Assembly (NCBI GenBank): GCA_964235765.1
Contig: CAXSDH010000006.1
Span: 1 to 64,000 of the forward strand
Origin: JAVVHH01 sp964235765
GTDB lineage: Bacteria > Pseudomonadota > Alphaproteobacteria > Acetobacterales > Acetobacteraceae
Length of the DNA stretch: 64,000 nt
Reading direction: 5' to 3'
This document shows positions 17,377 through 24,018 of the stretch, one piece after another. The notes beneath the pieces were generated by a model, which worked only from the letters and a program-made list of their open reading frames with translations, did not search any database and was not told the origin of the DNA. Every line of letters begins with the position of its first letter. Position 1 is the first letter of the stretch. Both the position numbers and the translations under genes were made by a program.

Positions 17377-17826
17377 TCATGGCCGCCCCGCCCGGTGATA
17401 TGGGTGCCCGGCCAGCATCGACTGCGCCCGGAACAGTTGCTCGGCCAGCATGACCCGCACGAGCATATGCGGCCAGGTCATCGGCCCCAGCGACAGCGCA
17501 TGGTCGGCGCGGGCCAGCACGGCGGCGTCGAGGCCCTCGGCGCCGCCCACCAGGAAACATGGCGTGCGCGCCTGCCATCGTGCCAGCAGCCGGGCAAGGC
17601 CCGCGCTGCCGGGCGAATCGCCGCCGAGGTCGAGCGCAACTGCGAAGCCGGCGATGGGCAGCGCGGCCAGCAGCGACGCGCCTTCGCGCCGTTTCGCCTC
17701 CGAGGCGGCGCCCGCACCCTCCGCCACCTCGGTCACGGCAAGGCCCGGCCGCAGCCGGGCGTTGTAGCGCGCGAACAGCTCCGCCTCCGGCCCCGCGCGC
17801 AGCTTGCCCACGGCGATCAGCCGCAT
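17377..17826 (-). CDS. rlmH: 23S rRNA pseudouridine(1915) N3-methyltransferase RlmH
   Basis: A 149-residue SPOUT methyltransferase for pseudouridine 1915 of 23S rRNA. MRLIAVGKLRAGPEAELFARY is the usual start, FLVGGAEGLDAAVLARAD is the knot that binds S-adenosylmethionine, and LGPMTWPHMLVRVMLAEQLFRA with GHPYHR at the C-terminus is the RlmH signature. The ATG at 17826 was chosen because the longer reading would extend into the repeated sequence next to the N gap. Eighty bases separate it from gpmI. Confidence 0.96.
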   Translation of the reverse strand: MRLIAVGKLRAGPEAELFARYNARLRPGLAVTEVAEGAGAASEAKRREGASLLAALPIAGFAVALDLGGDSPGSAGLARLLARWQARTPCFLVGGAEGLDAAVLARADHALSLGPMTWPHMLVRVMLAEQLFRAQSMLAGHPYHRAGRP

Positions 17827-17850
17827 GCTAGCTTGCCCCGTTGCCCGACT

Positions 17851-17905
17851 TGTCCCGTTGCCCGGAGTCGCCATGCGCTATCCTGCCCTTCTCGCCGCCG
17901 CCCTG
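17851..17905. repeat. Left copy of a 55-bp direct repeat flanking the N gap
   Basis: The 55 bases before the N run are identical to the 55 bases after it (18006-18060). They include the start codon and first eleven codons of the downstream secreted-protein gene. The exact match up to the edge of both contigs shows that this is contig overlap and not a biological repeat. Confidence 0.9.
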
Positions 17906-18005
17906 NNNNNNNNNNNNNNNNNNNNNNNNNNNNNNNNNNNNNNNNNNNNNNNNNNNNNNNNNNNNNNNNNNNNNNNNNNNNNNNNNNNNNNNNNNNNNNN
18001 NNNNN
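17906..18005. other. 100-base assembly gap (N run)
   Basis: Exactly 100 N, the conventional placeholder for a gap of unknown size. Both flanks carry the same 55 bp, so the two contigs very probably overlap and the true gap is zero: about 155 bases would disappear on correct joining. Confidence 0.95.
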
Positions 18006-18060
18006 TGTCCCGTTGCCCGGAGTCGCCATGCGCTATCCTGCCCTTCTCGCCGCCGCCCTG
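18006..18060. repeat. Right copy of the 55-bp repeat flanking the N gap
   Basis: Identical to 17851-17905. This copy is continuous with the intact gene 18028-18519, so it is the one to keep on the right; the left copy is continuous with rlmH. Merging the two gives one normal rlmH-gene junction. Confidence 0.9.
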
Positions 18061-18519
18061 CTGCTGCTCGGCGCAGCACCCGCACGGCCGCCCAGCGGCG
18101 CCCCGGTCGCCATGCAGGCCCAGCCCGGCACCCCGCTCGACCAGACTGCCCGCGGATTGGTCGCCGTCGACCTGGCCGAAGCGCGCGCGCGCGGAGACAC
18201 TCCCCTGCTGCTGCTCGGCTCCGCCCGGCTGGGCGGGGACCGGCCGGCGCTGTTCATCCAACTGCAGTCGCCGCGCGATTGCGGCTCGTCCGGTTGCACG
18301 ACCTCGGTCTACGCCTGGGTTCGCGGCGCCTGGAAGCAGGTGCTGGACGGCACGACGGGGCAGATCGCCGTCACCCCCACGCGCACGCGCGGCATGGCGG
18401 ACCTGCTGGCCAACGACGAACGCTATGTCTGGACCGGCTCGGAGTACCGCAACAGCAGGCCCGCCCCCGCAGTCGACCTGCGGCCCCGCACCCCGCGGCA
18501 GCAAGCCGCGCCGCGCTAG
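18028..18519 (+). CDS. Secreted protein of unknown function
   Basis: A 163-residue protein with a signal peptide (MRYPALLAAALLLLGAAPAR, cleavage near residue 20). The mature part has a conserved-looking core: PLLLLGSARLGGDRPALFIQ, a short cysteine loop (DCGSSGCTT, about residues 90-98) and VYAWVRGAWKQVLDGTTGQ, which reads like a small beta-sandwich. The two cysteines could form a disulfide in the periplasm. Its stop codon is shared with the convergent rsfS gene in the palindrome CTAG. The first codons also occur in the contig-end copy before the N gap. I do not recognise the family. Confidence 0.75.
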   Translation: MRYPALLAAALLLLGAAPARPPSGAPVAMQAQPGTPLDQTARGLVAVDLAEARARGDTPLLLLGSARLGGDRPALFIQLQSPRDCGSSGCTTSVYAWVRGAWKQVLDGTTGQIAVTPTRTRGMADLLANDERYVWTGSEYRNSRPAPAVDLRPRTPRQQAAPR

Positions 18520-18986
18520 CCCGGCAGCTTTTCGTCCAAACCAGGCTCGTCCAGTTCAGCGCCCCACATCTTTTCGAGCGCATACAGCTCGCGCGCCTCG
18601 GGCTTGAACAGGTGGATGACGATGTCGCCCGCATCGATCAGCACCCAATCCGAGCCGCCGCTCCCCTCGATCTGCACCCGCTTGATGCCGACCTCGGCCA
18701 GTTTATCCTCCAAATGCGTCGCCATCGCCGTAATCTGCCGGTCCGCCAGCCCCGTCGCGATCACCATGCGGTCCGCGAAGGCGGCCCGGCCGGCAAGGTC
18801 GAGCGTGACCACCGCCTCCGCCTTGTCGGCCTCGAGGCTCTCGACGATGACCGCCTGCACCGCGTCGAGCCGCTCCTTGGCGACGGGCGCCGGCGCGGCC
18901 GCCTTGCGGGAGCGCGGCCCGGCGACCGCCGCCTTCTTGCGCGGGGTGCCAGGCGCCTTCGCGGCCTCCGCCAGCGCCGGAGCCAT
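18516..18986 (-). CDS. rsfS: Ribosome silencing factor RsfS
   Basis: A protein of the RsfS/Iojap family, which binds ribosomal protein uL14 and blocks subunit joining when nutrients are scarce. The domain (about residues 38-140 of this call) contains VESLEADKAEAVVTLDLAGRA, FADRMVIATGLADRQITAMA, GSDWVLIDAGDIVIHLF and KPEARELYALEKMWG, all typical. The first canonical start is the ATG at 18986, but the frame stays open to 19043, where an ATA codon overlaps the nadD stop (ATAG) seven bases after a perfect AAGGAG. Starting there would add 19 residues (ARKPAEPAAKPAPRRAPK), so the true N-terminus may lie at 19043. Confidence 0.94.
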   Translation of the reverse strand: MAPALAEAAKAPGTPRKKAAVAGPRSRKAAAPAPVAKERLDAVQAVIVESLEADKAEAVVTLDLAGRAAFADRMVIATGLADRQITAMATHLEDKLAEVGIKRVQIEGSGGSDWVLIDAGDIVIHLFKPEARELYALEKMWGAELDEPGLDEKLPG

Positions 18987-19039
18987 CTTGGGCGCTCGCC
19001 GGGGCGCGGGCTTGGCGGCGGGTTCGGCTGGTTTCCTGG

Positions 19040-19726
19040 CTATAACCGTGCTCCTTCAAGCGCTAGACCTGGCCGCGGCGGGACCCTCTCCCGCACCGGG
19101 GCTGCGGCACTCAACCGGCGCAGCGCGGTGGCCGAAGCCGGGTTTTGGCGGCCGGCTAGGAACGTCCAGGCGGGTGCGGGCAGCCGGGCCAGGACAGGCG
19201 CCGCATGCGCAGGCCGCAAGGCCGGGCGTAGCCGCCGCGCCGCCTGGCCGGCAAGCGCGCGCTGGTTGTAGGTGGGCCGCGGCATAACCGCAAACGGCAT
19301 CGTGCGAACGAGCCCGGCCCAGTGTTGCCAGCGCGGCAACTGCACCAGGTTGTCGGCCCCCATCACCCAGACGAAGCGCACGCAAGGAAACCGGCAGCGG
19401 AGCGCCCGCAGCGTATCGAAGGTGAAGCGCGTATGCAGCCGCGCCTCGATGCCGGTGGCCACGATCCGACGCCCATCCGCGATCCGCCCGGCGTTCCGCA
19501 GCCGCTCGCCCATCGGCGCCATGCCCGCCGACGGCTTCAAGGGATTGCCCGGCGAAACCAACAGCCAGACCTGCTGCAGCCCAAGCCGCCGCAGCGCGAG
19601 CCGCGCCACGTGCAGGTGGCCCTCATGCGCCGGGTTGAACGAGCCGCCGAGCACGCCGACCCGGATCCGCCGCCGGTCGCCCCAGGCCGGAAGCGGGTCG
19701 GCGCCTCCGCGGGCCCGCTGGCTCAG
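19040..19726 (-). CDS. nadD: Nicotinate-nucleotide adenylyltransferase NadD
   Basis: Transfers AMP from ATP to nicotinate mononucleotide in NAD synthesis. RIRVGVLGGSFNPAHEGHLHVA contains the GSFNP and (H)xGH nucleotidyltransferase motif, WLLVSPGNPLKP and FVWVMGADNLVQLPRW are further NadD-specific blocks. No ATG, GTG or TTG lies at a suitable place. The only good candidate is CTG at 19726, which overlaps the proA stop as CTGA and gives 228 residues. The much longer open frame up to 22636 is just GC-rich read-through across proA and beyond. The C-terminal 60 residues are unusually rich in Arg/Pro/Ala. Confidence 0.9.
   Translation of the reverse strand: MSQRARGGADPLPAWGDRRRIRVGVLGGSFNPAHEGHLHVARLALRRLGLQQVWLLVSPGNPLKPSAGMAPMGERLRNAGRIADGRRIVATGIEARLHTRFTFDTLRALRCRFPCVRFVWVMGADNLVQLPRWQHWAGLVRTMPFAVMPRPTYNQRALAGQAARRLRPALRPAHAAPVLARLPAPAWTFLAGRQNPASATALRRLSAAAPVRERVPPRPGLALEGARL
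19041..19056 (-). promoter_or_regulatory. Strong ribosome-binding site placed before an ATA codon at the nadD-rsfS junction
   Basis: On the minus strand AAGGAG (19056-19051) is followed after seven bases by ATA (19043-19041), which overlaps the nadD stop TAG (19042-19040) as ATAG. This copies the ATGA geometry of the other junctions here. The nearest canonical rsfS start, ATG 18986, lies 70 bases beyond the Shine-Dalgarno and has no such site of its own. Confidence 0.55.
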
Positions 19727-20985
19727 GGGCGCACCTGGCCCGTGCCGGTCACGATATAGCGGAAGGTGGTCAGCTGCTCCACGCCCACCGGTCCCCGCGC
19801 ATGCATGCGCCCGGTGGCGATGCCGATCTCCGCGCCGAACCCGAACTCGCCGCCGTCGCAGAACTGCGTCGAGGCGTTCCACAACGCCACCGCGCTGCCG
19901 ACCCGGCCAAGAAAGCGGCTGGCGGCCGCCTCGTCCCCGGTGATGATCGCCTCGGTATGCTCGCTGCCGTAGCGCGCGATATGGGCGAGGGCCGCATCCA
20001 CCCCGTCCACCACACCCACGGAGAGCACGGCATCCAGCCATTCCGTGCCGAAGTCGGCTTCGGTGGCCGGGGGAAGCCCCGGCACGATGGCGCGCGCACG
20101 GGCGTCGGCGCGAAAGCTGCAGCCAAGCGCGGCCAGGTCGGCCACCAGCAGCGGCAGCAGCGCGGGGGCGCAGGCGGCGTCGATCAACAAGGTCTCGGTG
20201 GCGCCGCAAACCCCGGTGCGCCGCATCTTGGCGTTGGCCAAGACGGCACGGGCCATCGCCGGGTCGGCGGCCTCGTGCACATAGGTATGGCAAAGCCCCT
20301 CGGCATGGGCCAGCACGGGAACCCGCGCGTCCCGCTGCACGCGCTCCACCAGCGAACGGCCGCCCCGCGGTATGATGAGGTCGATCAGGCCGTTGCCGGC
20401 CAGCATCGCGGCGACGTACCCGCGATCCGGCGCCGGCGGCGCCTGCACCGCATCGGCCGGCAGGCCCGCATCCAGCAACCCCCGCCGCATCGCCCCGCCA
20501 ATGGCCCCGGCCGAACGATGGCTGTCGGACCCGCCCCGCAAAATCGCGGCGTTGCCCGACTTCAGGCACAGCCCGGCGGCATCCGCCCCCACGTTCGGCC
20601 GGCTCTCGTAAACCATGCCGATCACCCCGATCGGTGACGCCACGCGGCGAAAACGCAGTCCGTTCGGCCGCGTCCACTCCGCCAGCGTCCGGGCCAGCGG
20701 GTCGGGCAGCGCCGCGATCTCCTCGAGACCGCGCGCCATCGCCTCGACCCGGCCGGGCGTGAGCAGCAGCCGGTCGCGGAACGCGGCCGAGCCCTGGAAC
20801 GCCCCGAGGTCCGCCTCGTTGGCGTCGAGGATGCGGCCATCCGCCTCGCGCAGCCGGGCCGCGGCGGCCCGGAGCCCGGCGTTCCGCTGCGCATCGGGCG
20901 TCACCGCAAGCGTCGCCGAGGCCGCCCGGGCGAGGCGTCCCGCCTCCCGTAGCCAAGCCGCGCATTGGTCTGCCTCGTGGTTCAT
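19723..20985 (-). CDS. proA: Glutamate-5-semialdehyde dehydrogenase (gamma-glutamyl phosphate reductase) ProA
   Basis: A 420-residue NADPH enzyme, second step of proline synthesis. ADGRILDANEADLGAF, IGVIGMVYESRPNVGADAAGLCLKSGN, RGGSDSHRSA and IIPRGGRSLVERVQ are family blocks. RRTGVCGATETLLID contains the catalytic cysteine, and YGSEHTEAIITGDE lies near the end. The ATG at 20985 begins the conserved protein (MNHEADQCAAWLREAG); the longer reading to 21078 is rejected. The usual partner proB is not in this window. The stop overlaps the proposed CTG start of nadD. Confidence 0.96.
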   Translation of the reverse strand: MNHEADQCAAWLREAGRLARAASATLAVTPDAQRNAGLRAAAARLREADGRILDANEADLGAFQGSAAFRDRLLLTPGRVEAMARGLEEIAALPDPLARTLAEWTRPNGLRFRRVASPIGVIGMVYESRPNVGADAAGLCLKSGNAAILRGGSDSHRSAGAIGGAMRRGLLDAGLPADAVQAPPAPDRGYVAAMLAGNGLIDLIIPRGGRSLVERVQRDARVPVLAHAEGLCHTYVHEAADPAMARAVLANAKMRRTGVCGATETLLIDAACAPALLPLLVADLAALGCSFRADARARAIVPGLPPATEADFGTEWLDAVLSVGVVDGVDAALAHIARYGSEHTEAIITGDEAAASRFLGRVGSAVALWNASTQFCDGGEFGFGAEIGIATGRMHARGPVGVEQLTTFRYIVTGTGQVRP

Positions 20986-21106
20986 GAGCCTTGCTTCGCC
21001 GCAAAAGCCGATCTTGCCGCGCCCGTTGCCGCCGCGCCAGGGGGGATGGGGCGCGGCCAGGGACTGCACGGCTCTCAAGCCCGCGGAAGGATGGTAGCCT
21101 GCGCCG

Positions 21107-22045
21107 ATGCCCGCGATCCCCGATGCGACGCCCCGGCGAACCCTGCTGCTTGGCTACGGCTGCGCGCTCGGCGTGCTGCTGATCTGGGTCGGGTTCAGCC
21201 TGTTCGGCCGGCACGCCGCCCTTGGCGAAGGCGTGCGGCTGACGCCGTGGGACCTGGGCGCCGTGCGGTACCTCGTGGCCGGGGTGGCCGCAGCCACGCT
21301 TTGGCTCGCCGGCATGGGGCGAGGCCTGCCGCTCGGCCGCAGCCTGGTCATGGGGGTCGTGGCCGGGCTCTGCTTCCCCTTGCCAGCCTATGTCGGCTTC
21401 ACTTACGCGCCGGCGGCCCACGGCGCCGTGATCCTCTCGGGCACGCTGCCCTTCCTGGTCGCGGTCGGCAGCTGGTTCGTGTTCGGCGAACGCTGGAGCC
21501 GCACCCGCATCGCCAGCTTGGCGGTGCTGCTGGCCGGCATCGTGCTGCTGGGGACCGAGGCCTACCTCCATGGCGCCCGGCCCGGCGCCCGGCCCGGCGT
21601 GTCGCCCGGCGTATGGCCCGGCGTGTGGCAGGGAGACCTGCTGTTCCTGGCCTCCGCCATCGCCTGGGCGAGCTACACCATCCTGGCCCGGCTCTGGGGC
21701 GCTGCGCCCCTGCAGGCCATCGTCGCCGTCGGCCTCTGGTGCTCCGCGCTCTACCTTCCCGTGTGGTGGCTGGCGCTGCCCAGCCACCTCGGCGCCGCGC
21801 CGCCCGGCGAGGTGCTCTCTCAGGCGCTGTTCCAAGGCGTGTTCGCAACCCTGATCTCGCTGTTCCTGTTCACCCGCGCCTTGGCCATCATCGGCACGGC
21901 GCGGCTGACCACCATCACCGCCCTGGTGCCGGGCCTGGCAGGCGTGCTGGCCATCCCCTTGCTGGGCGAGCCCATGGGGCCGCTCGCCCTGGCGGGCCTG
22001 GCCCTGGTGTGCGGCGCCGTGGCGCTCGGCGTGCGGCGCGGCTAG
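21107..22045 (+). CDS. DMT-superfamily (EamA) transporter
   Basis: A 312-residue inner-membrane protein with about ten helices arranged as two EamA halves (roughly residues 13-150 and 175-310). GAVRYLVAGVAAATLWLAG, GAVILSGTLPFLVAVGSWFVFGE and ITALVPGLAGVLAIPLLGEPMG are the characteristic segments. The loop between the halves (residues 156-175) is a GxxPGxxPG repeat encoded by five 12-bp units. Substrate is unknown; members export amino acids, purines or drugs. It is divergent from proA, with a 121-bp gap. Confidence 0.88.
   Translation: MPAIPDATPRRTLLLGYGCALGVLLIWVGFSLFGRHAALGEGVRLTPWDLGAVRYLVAGVAAATLWLAGMGRGLPLGRSLVMGVVAGLCFPLPAYVGFTYAPAAHGAVILSGTLPFLVAVGSWFVFGERWSRTRIASLAVLLAGIVLLGTEAYLHGARPGARPGVSPGVWPGVWQGDLLFLASAIAWASYTILARLWGAAPLQAIVAVGLWCSALYLPVWWLALPSHLGAAPPGEVLSQALFQGVFATLISLFLFTRALAIIGTARLTTITALVPGLAGVLAIPLLGEPMGPLALAGLALVCGAVALGVRRG
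21572..21631 (+). repeat. Five 12-bp tandem units inside the DMT transporter gene
   Basis: Units of GGCGCCCGGCCC, GGCGCCCGGCCC, GGCGTGTCGCCC, GGCGTATGGCCC and GGCGTGTGGCAG encode GARP-GARP-GVSP-GVWP-GVWQ in the loop between the two EamA halves. The period is a multiple of three, so changes in copy number would change loop length without breaking the frame. Confidence 0.85.
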
Positions 22046-22102
22046 GTTAGCGAAGGCTTTACCATTATGCCGTATGAACCAACAGACAAAGGGGGCGGAT
22101 CG

Positions 22103-23134
22103 ATGGTGCGGTGGGCCGCCATAGGGCTGAGCTTGGCAATCTCGGCGGCACATGCGGCCGAGGGTCCGCGCCTCGCGCTGGTCATCGGCAACAGCACCTA
22201 CGCGGGGCTGCCGCCGATAGCGGCCTGCGCCGCCTCGGTGGGCGTGGTCTCGGCGGCGCTGCGCCGTGCGGGATTTGCGGTGGCCGAGCGGCTGAACGTT
22301 TCCAACGGAGGCATGGGCGCCGCCATCACCGAATTCGGGGACGCCGTCGCGCGGGCGCCGGGCGGCGCGGCGCTGGCCTATGTGTGCGGTTATGCGGTCG
22401 GGTTCGATGGGCGCGTGTTCCTCCTGCCCGCCTCTGCCAGCCTGCAGCGTGAAACGGATGCGCTGACCCAGGGCGTGGTCGGCCGCCTGCTGGTCGGCAC
22501 GGTTTTGAACTCCGAGGCACGGGCCGGGCTGGTGCTGCTGGACGGCGTCGGCAAGCCCGGCGCAACCGCGCCGGTGCCGCTGGGCGCGTTGGTGAGCCCC
22601 CCGATGACAGACGGCAAAGGCTTCGCCGCCGTGCACAGCGCCGTCACGCTGCCATCCGGCCCCACGCCCCTCGCGGCGGCGGTTTCGGCCGGCCTAGCCC
22701 CGCCCAACATCGAGCTGCGCGCCATGCTGGGCGAGTTGCGCGCCGCCCTGCAAGGCTCGCCGGGCTTGGCCGTGGCCGTGCACGAACCAGCAAACCCCAC
22801 CTGGCTGGTCGGTGGGCCTCCGGCCCCGCCGCCAGCCCCGCCGCCTCCAGCCCCGCCGCCTCCAGCCCCGGCCACGGCGTCGACCGTCCCCGATCCAGCG
22901 CCAACCCCGCCCGCCGCCGCCCCGCCCACCAAGCCGGACGCCCCGAACGAAGCCGACCGCCGCCGCGCACAGCTCGCCCTGCAACGGCTCGGCTACTACA
23001 GCGGCCGGATCGACGGCGTGTACGGCGCAGACACCCTTGCCGCCATCCGCCGCTTCCAACACGAGCTGGGCGCCGCCATGACGGGGCGGCTCACCACCGA
23101 ACAGGCCGCCCGGCTCCTCGCCGACGGCCGCTGA
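22103..23134 (+). CDS. Secreted caspase-fold (C14-like) protein lacking catalytic residues, fused to a peptidoglycan-binding domain
   Basis: A 343-residue secreted protein. Residues 1-19 are a signal peptide, about 22-230 a caspase/C14-like domain, 238-280 a proline-rich linker and 285-341 a PG_binding_1 domain (LALQRLGYYSGRIDGVYGAD, IRRFQHELG). RLALVIGNSTYAGLPPI is the usual caspase first strand. The block that normally reads Y-x-A-G-H-G is YVCGYAVGFDGRVFLLP, with Tyr97 for the catalytic His. The block that normally reads D-A-C is LLDGVG, with Val149 for the catalytic Cys. It is thus a pseudo-enzyme, probably bound to the cell wall. Start ATG 22103 follows GGGGGCGG. A sensor and a kinase gene follow directly. 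Confidence 0.85.
   Translation: MVRWAAIGLSLAISAAHAAEGPRLALVIGNSTYAGLPPIAACAASVGVVSAALRRAGFAVAERLNVSNGGMGAAITEFGDAVARAPGGAALAYVCGYAVGFDGRVFLLPASASLQRETDALTQGVVGRLLVGTVLNSEARAGLVLLDGVGKPGATAPVPLGALVSPPMTDGKGFAAVHSAVTLPSGPTPLAAAVSAGLAPPNIELRAMLGELRAALQGSPGLAVAVHEPANPTWLVGGPPAPPPAPPPPAPPPPAPATASTVPDPAPTPPAAAPPTKPDAPNEADRRRAQLALQRLGYYSGRIDGVYGADTLAAIRRFQHELGAAMTGRLTTEQAARLLADGR
22818..22870 (+). repeat. 15-bp tandem repeat encoding the proline-rich linker
   Basis: About three and a half copies of CCAGCCCCGCCGCCT (the first copy with a mismatch) encode the PAPPP-type linker between the caspase-like and peptidoglycan-binding domains. Slippage here would change linker length in steps of five residues. 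Confidence 0.75.
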
Positions 23135-23145
23135 GGACATGCACG

Positions 23146-24018
23146 ATGGGCCTGAGAAGCAAGTTCAACCTGGTCATGCTCGTCGCCTTCATCGTCGGCC
23201 TCGGCCTGGCCGGCGCATTGTCCTACGCCATGGTCAACAGCAACGCCCGCAGCCAGGTGCTGAACGAGGCGGCGATCATGAACGGCCAGGCCTCCGCCAT
23301 CGGCCGCTATACTGCCAGCGAAATCGCCCCGCTGCTGGTTAGCCAATTCGCCCGCCGGTTCCTGCCGCAATCCGTGCCGGCCTGGGCCGCGCAAACCAAC
23401 TTCCGCGCCCTGCAGGAGCAATTCCCCGATTACAGCTTTCGCGCCGTCGTGCTGAACCCGACCAACCCAGCCGACCTGCCGTCCGATTGGCAAGCCGAGA
23501 TCATCGACACGCTCAAGCGCGAGCCGCAGCGCAAGGAGTTGGTCACCGAACGCGACACGCCCACCGGGCGCATCCTCTCCGTCTCCCGCCCGATCGTCAT
23601 CACCGACCCGGCCTGCCTGGTCTGCCACTCCACCCCGGCCGCGGCGCCCGCGACCATGGTGGACCTGTATGGCCCGAACAATGGCTTCAATTGGAAGCTC
23701 AACGAAGTGCTGGGCGCACAAATCGTCAGCGTACCCATGCGGGTGCCGTTCGAGCGGGCGAACCAAACCCTGGTCACGGTCATGGCCGGGCTGGCGTCGG
23801 TGTTCCTCGTCATGATGCTGCTGCTGAACCTGCTGCTGCATTACGTGATCATCCGCCCGGTGCGCCGCATCTCCGCCGGCGCAAACGACGTGAGCATGGG
23901 CAACATGGATGCGCCCGAGGTGGCGGTGCGCGGCAAGGACGAGATCGCCTCCTTGGCCAACTCGTTCAACCGGATGCGCCGAAGCTTGGCCAACGCCCTA
24001 AAAATGCTCGGTGAATGA
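23146..24018 (+). CDS. Membrane sensor with DUF3365 (Tll0287-like) haem-type CxxCH domain and HAMP, no output domain
   Basis: A 290-residue protein: membrane helix 1 at residues 9-29, an extracytoplasmic domain of about 175 residues, helix 2 at about 209-232 and a HAMP domain to about 285 (IIRPVRRISAGANDVSMGN, DEIASLANSFNRMRRSL). ACLVCHS (Cys157, Cys160, His161) is a c-type haem motif, and the preceding RILSVSRPIVITDPACLVCH plus GFNWKLNEVLGAQIVSVP are hallmarks of DUF3365/Tll0287-like sensors. No kinase or cyclase domain follows HAMP; the next gene, a Ser/Thr kinase, overlaps it as ATGA and is the probable output. It lies 11 bp after the pseudo-caspase gene. Ligand or redox signal unknown. 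Confidence 0.88.
   Translation: MGLRSKFNLVMLVAFIVGLGLAGALSYAMVNSNARSQVLNEAAIMNGQASAIGRYTASEIAPLLVSQFARRFLPQSVPAWAAQTNFRALQEQFPDYSFRAVVLNPTNPADLPSDWQAEIIDTLKREPQRKELVTERDTPTGRILSVSRPIVITDPACLVCHSTPAAAPATMVDLYGPNNGFNWKLNEVLGAQIVSVPMRVPFERANQTLVTVMAGLASVFLVMMLLLNLLLHYVIIRPVRRISAGANDVSMGNMDAPEVAVRGKDEIASLANSFNRMRRSLANALKMLGE

Noticed and set aside
17851..18060. The 55-bp repeat as a biological duplication or mobile-element target repeat
   Set aside because: It ends exactly at the N run on the left and begins exactly after it on the right, which fits contig overlap.
19040..22636. A 1198-codon minus-strand open frame
   Set aside because: It runs antisense or out of frame through proA, the DMT gene and the pseudo-caspase gene; only its last 228 codons (NadD) look like a protein. 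High GC gives few stop codons.
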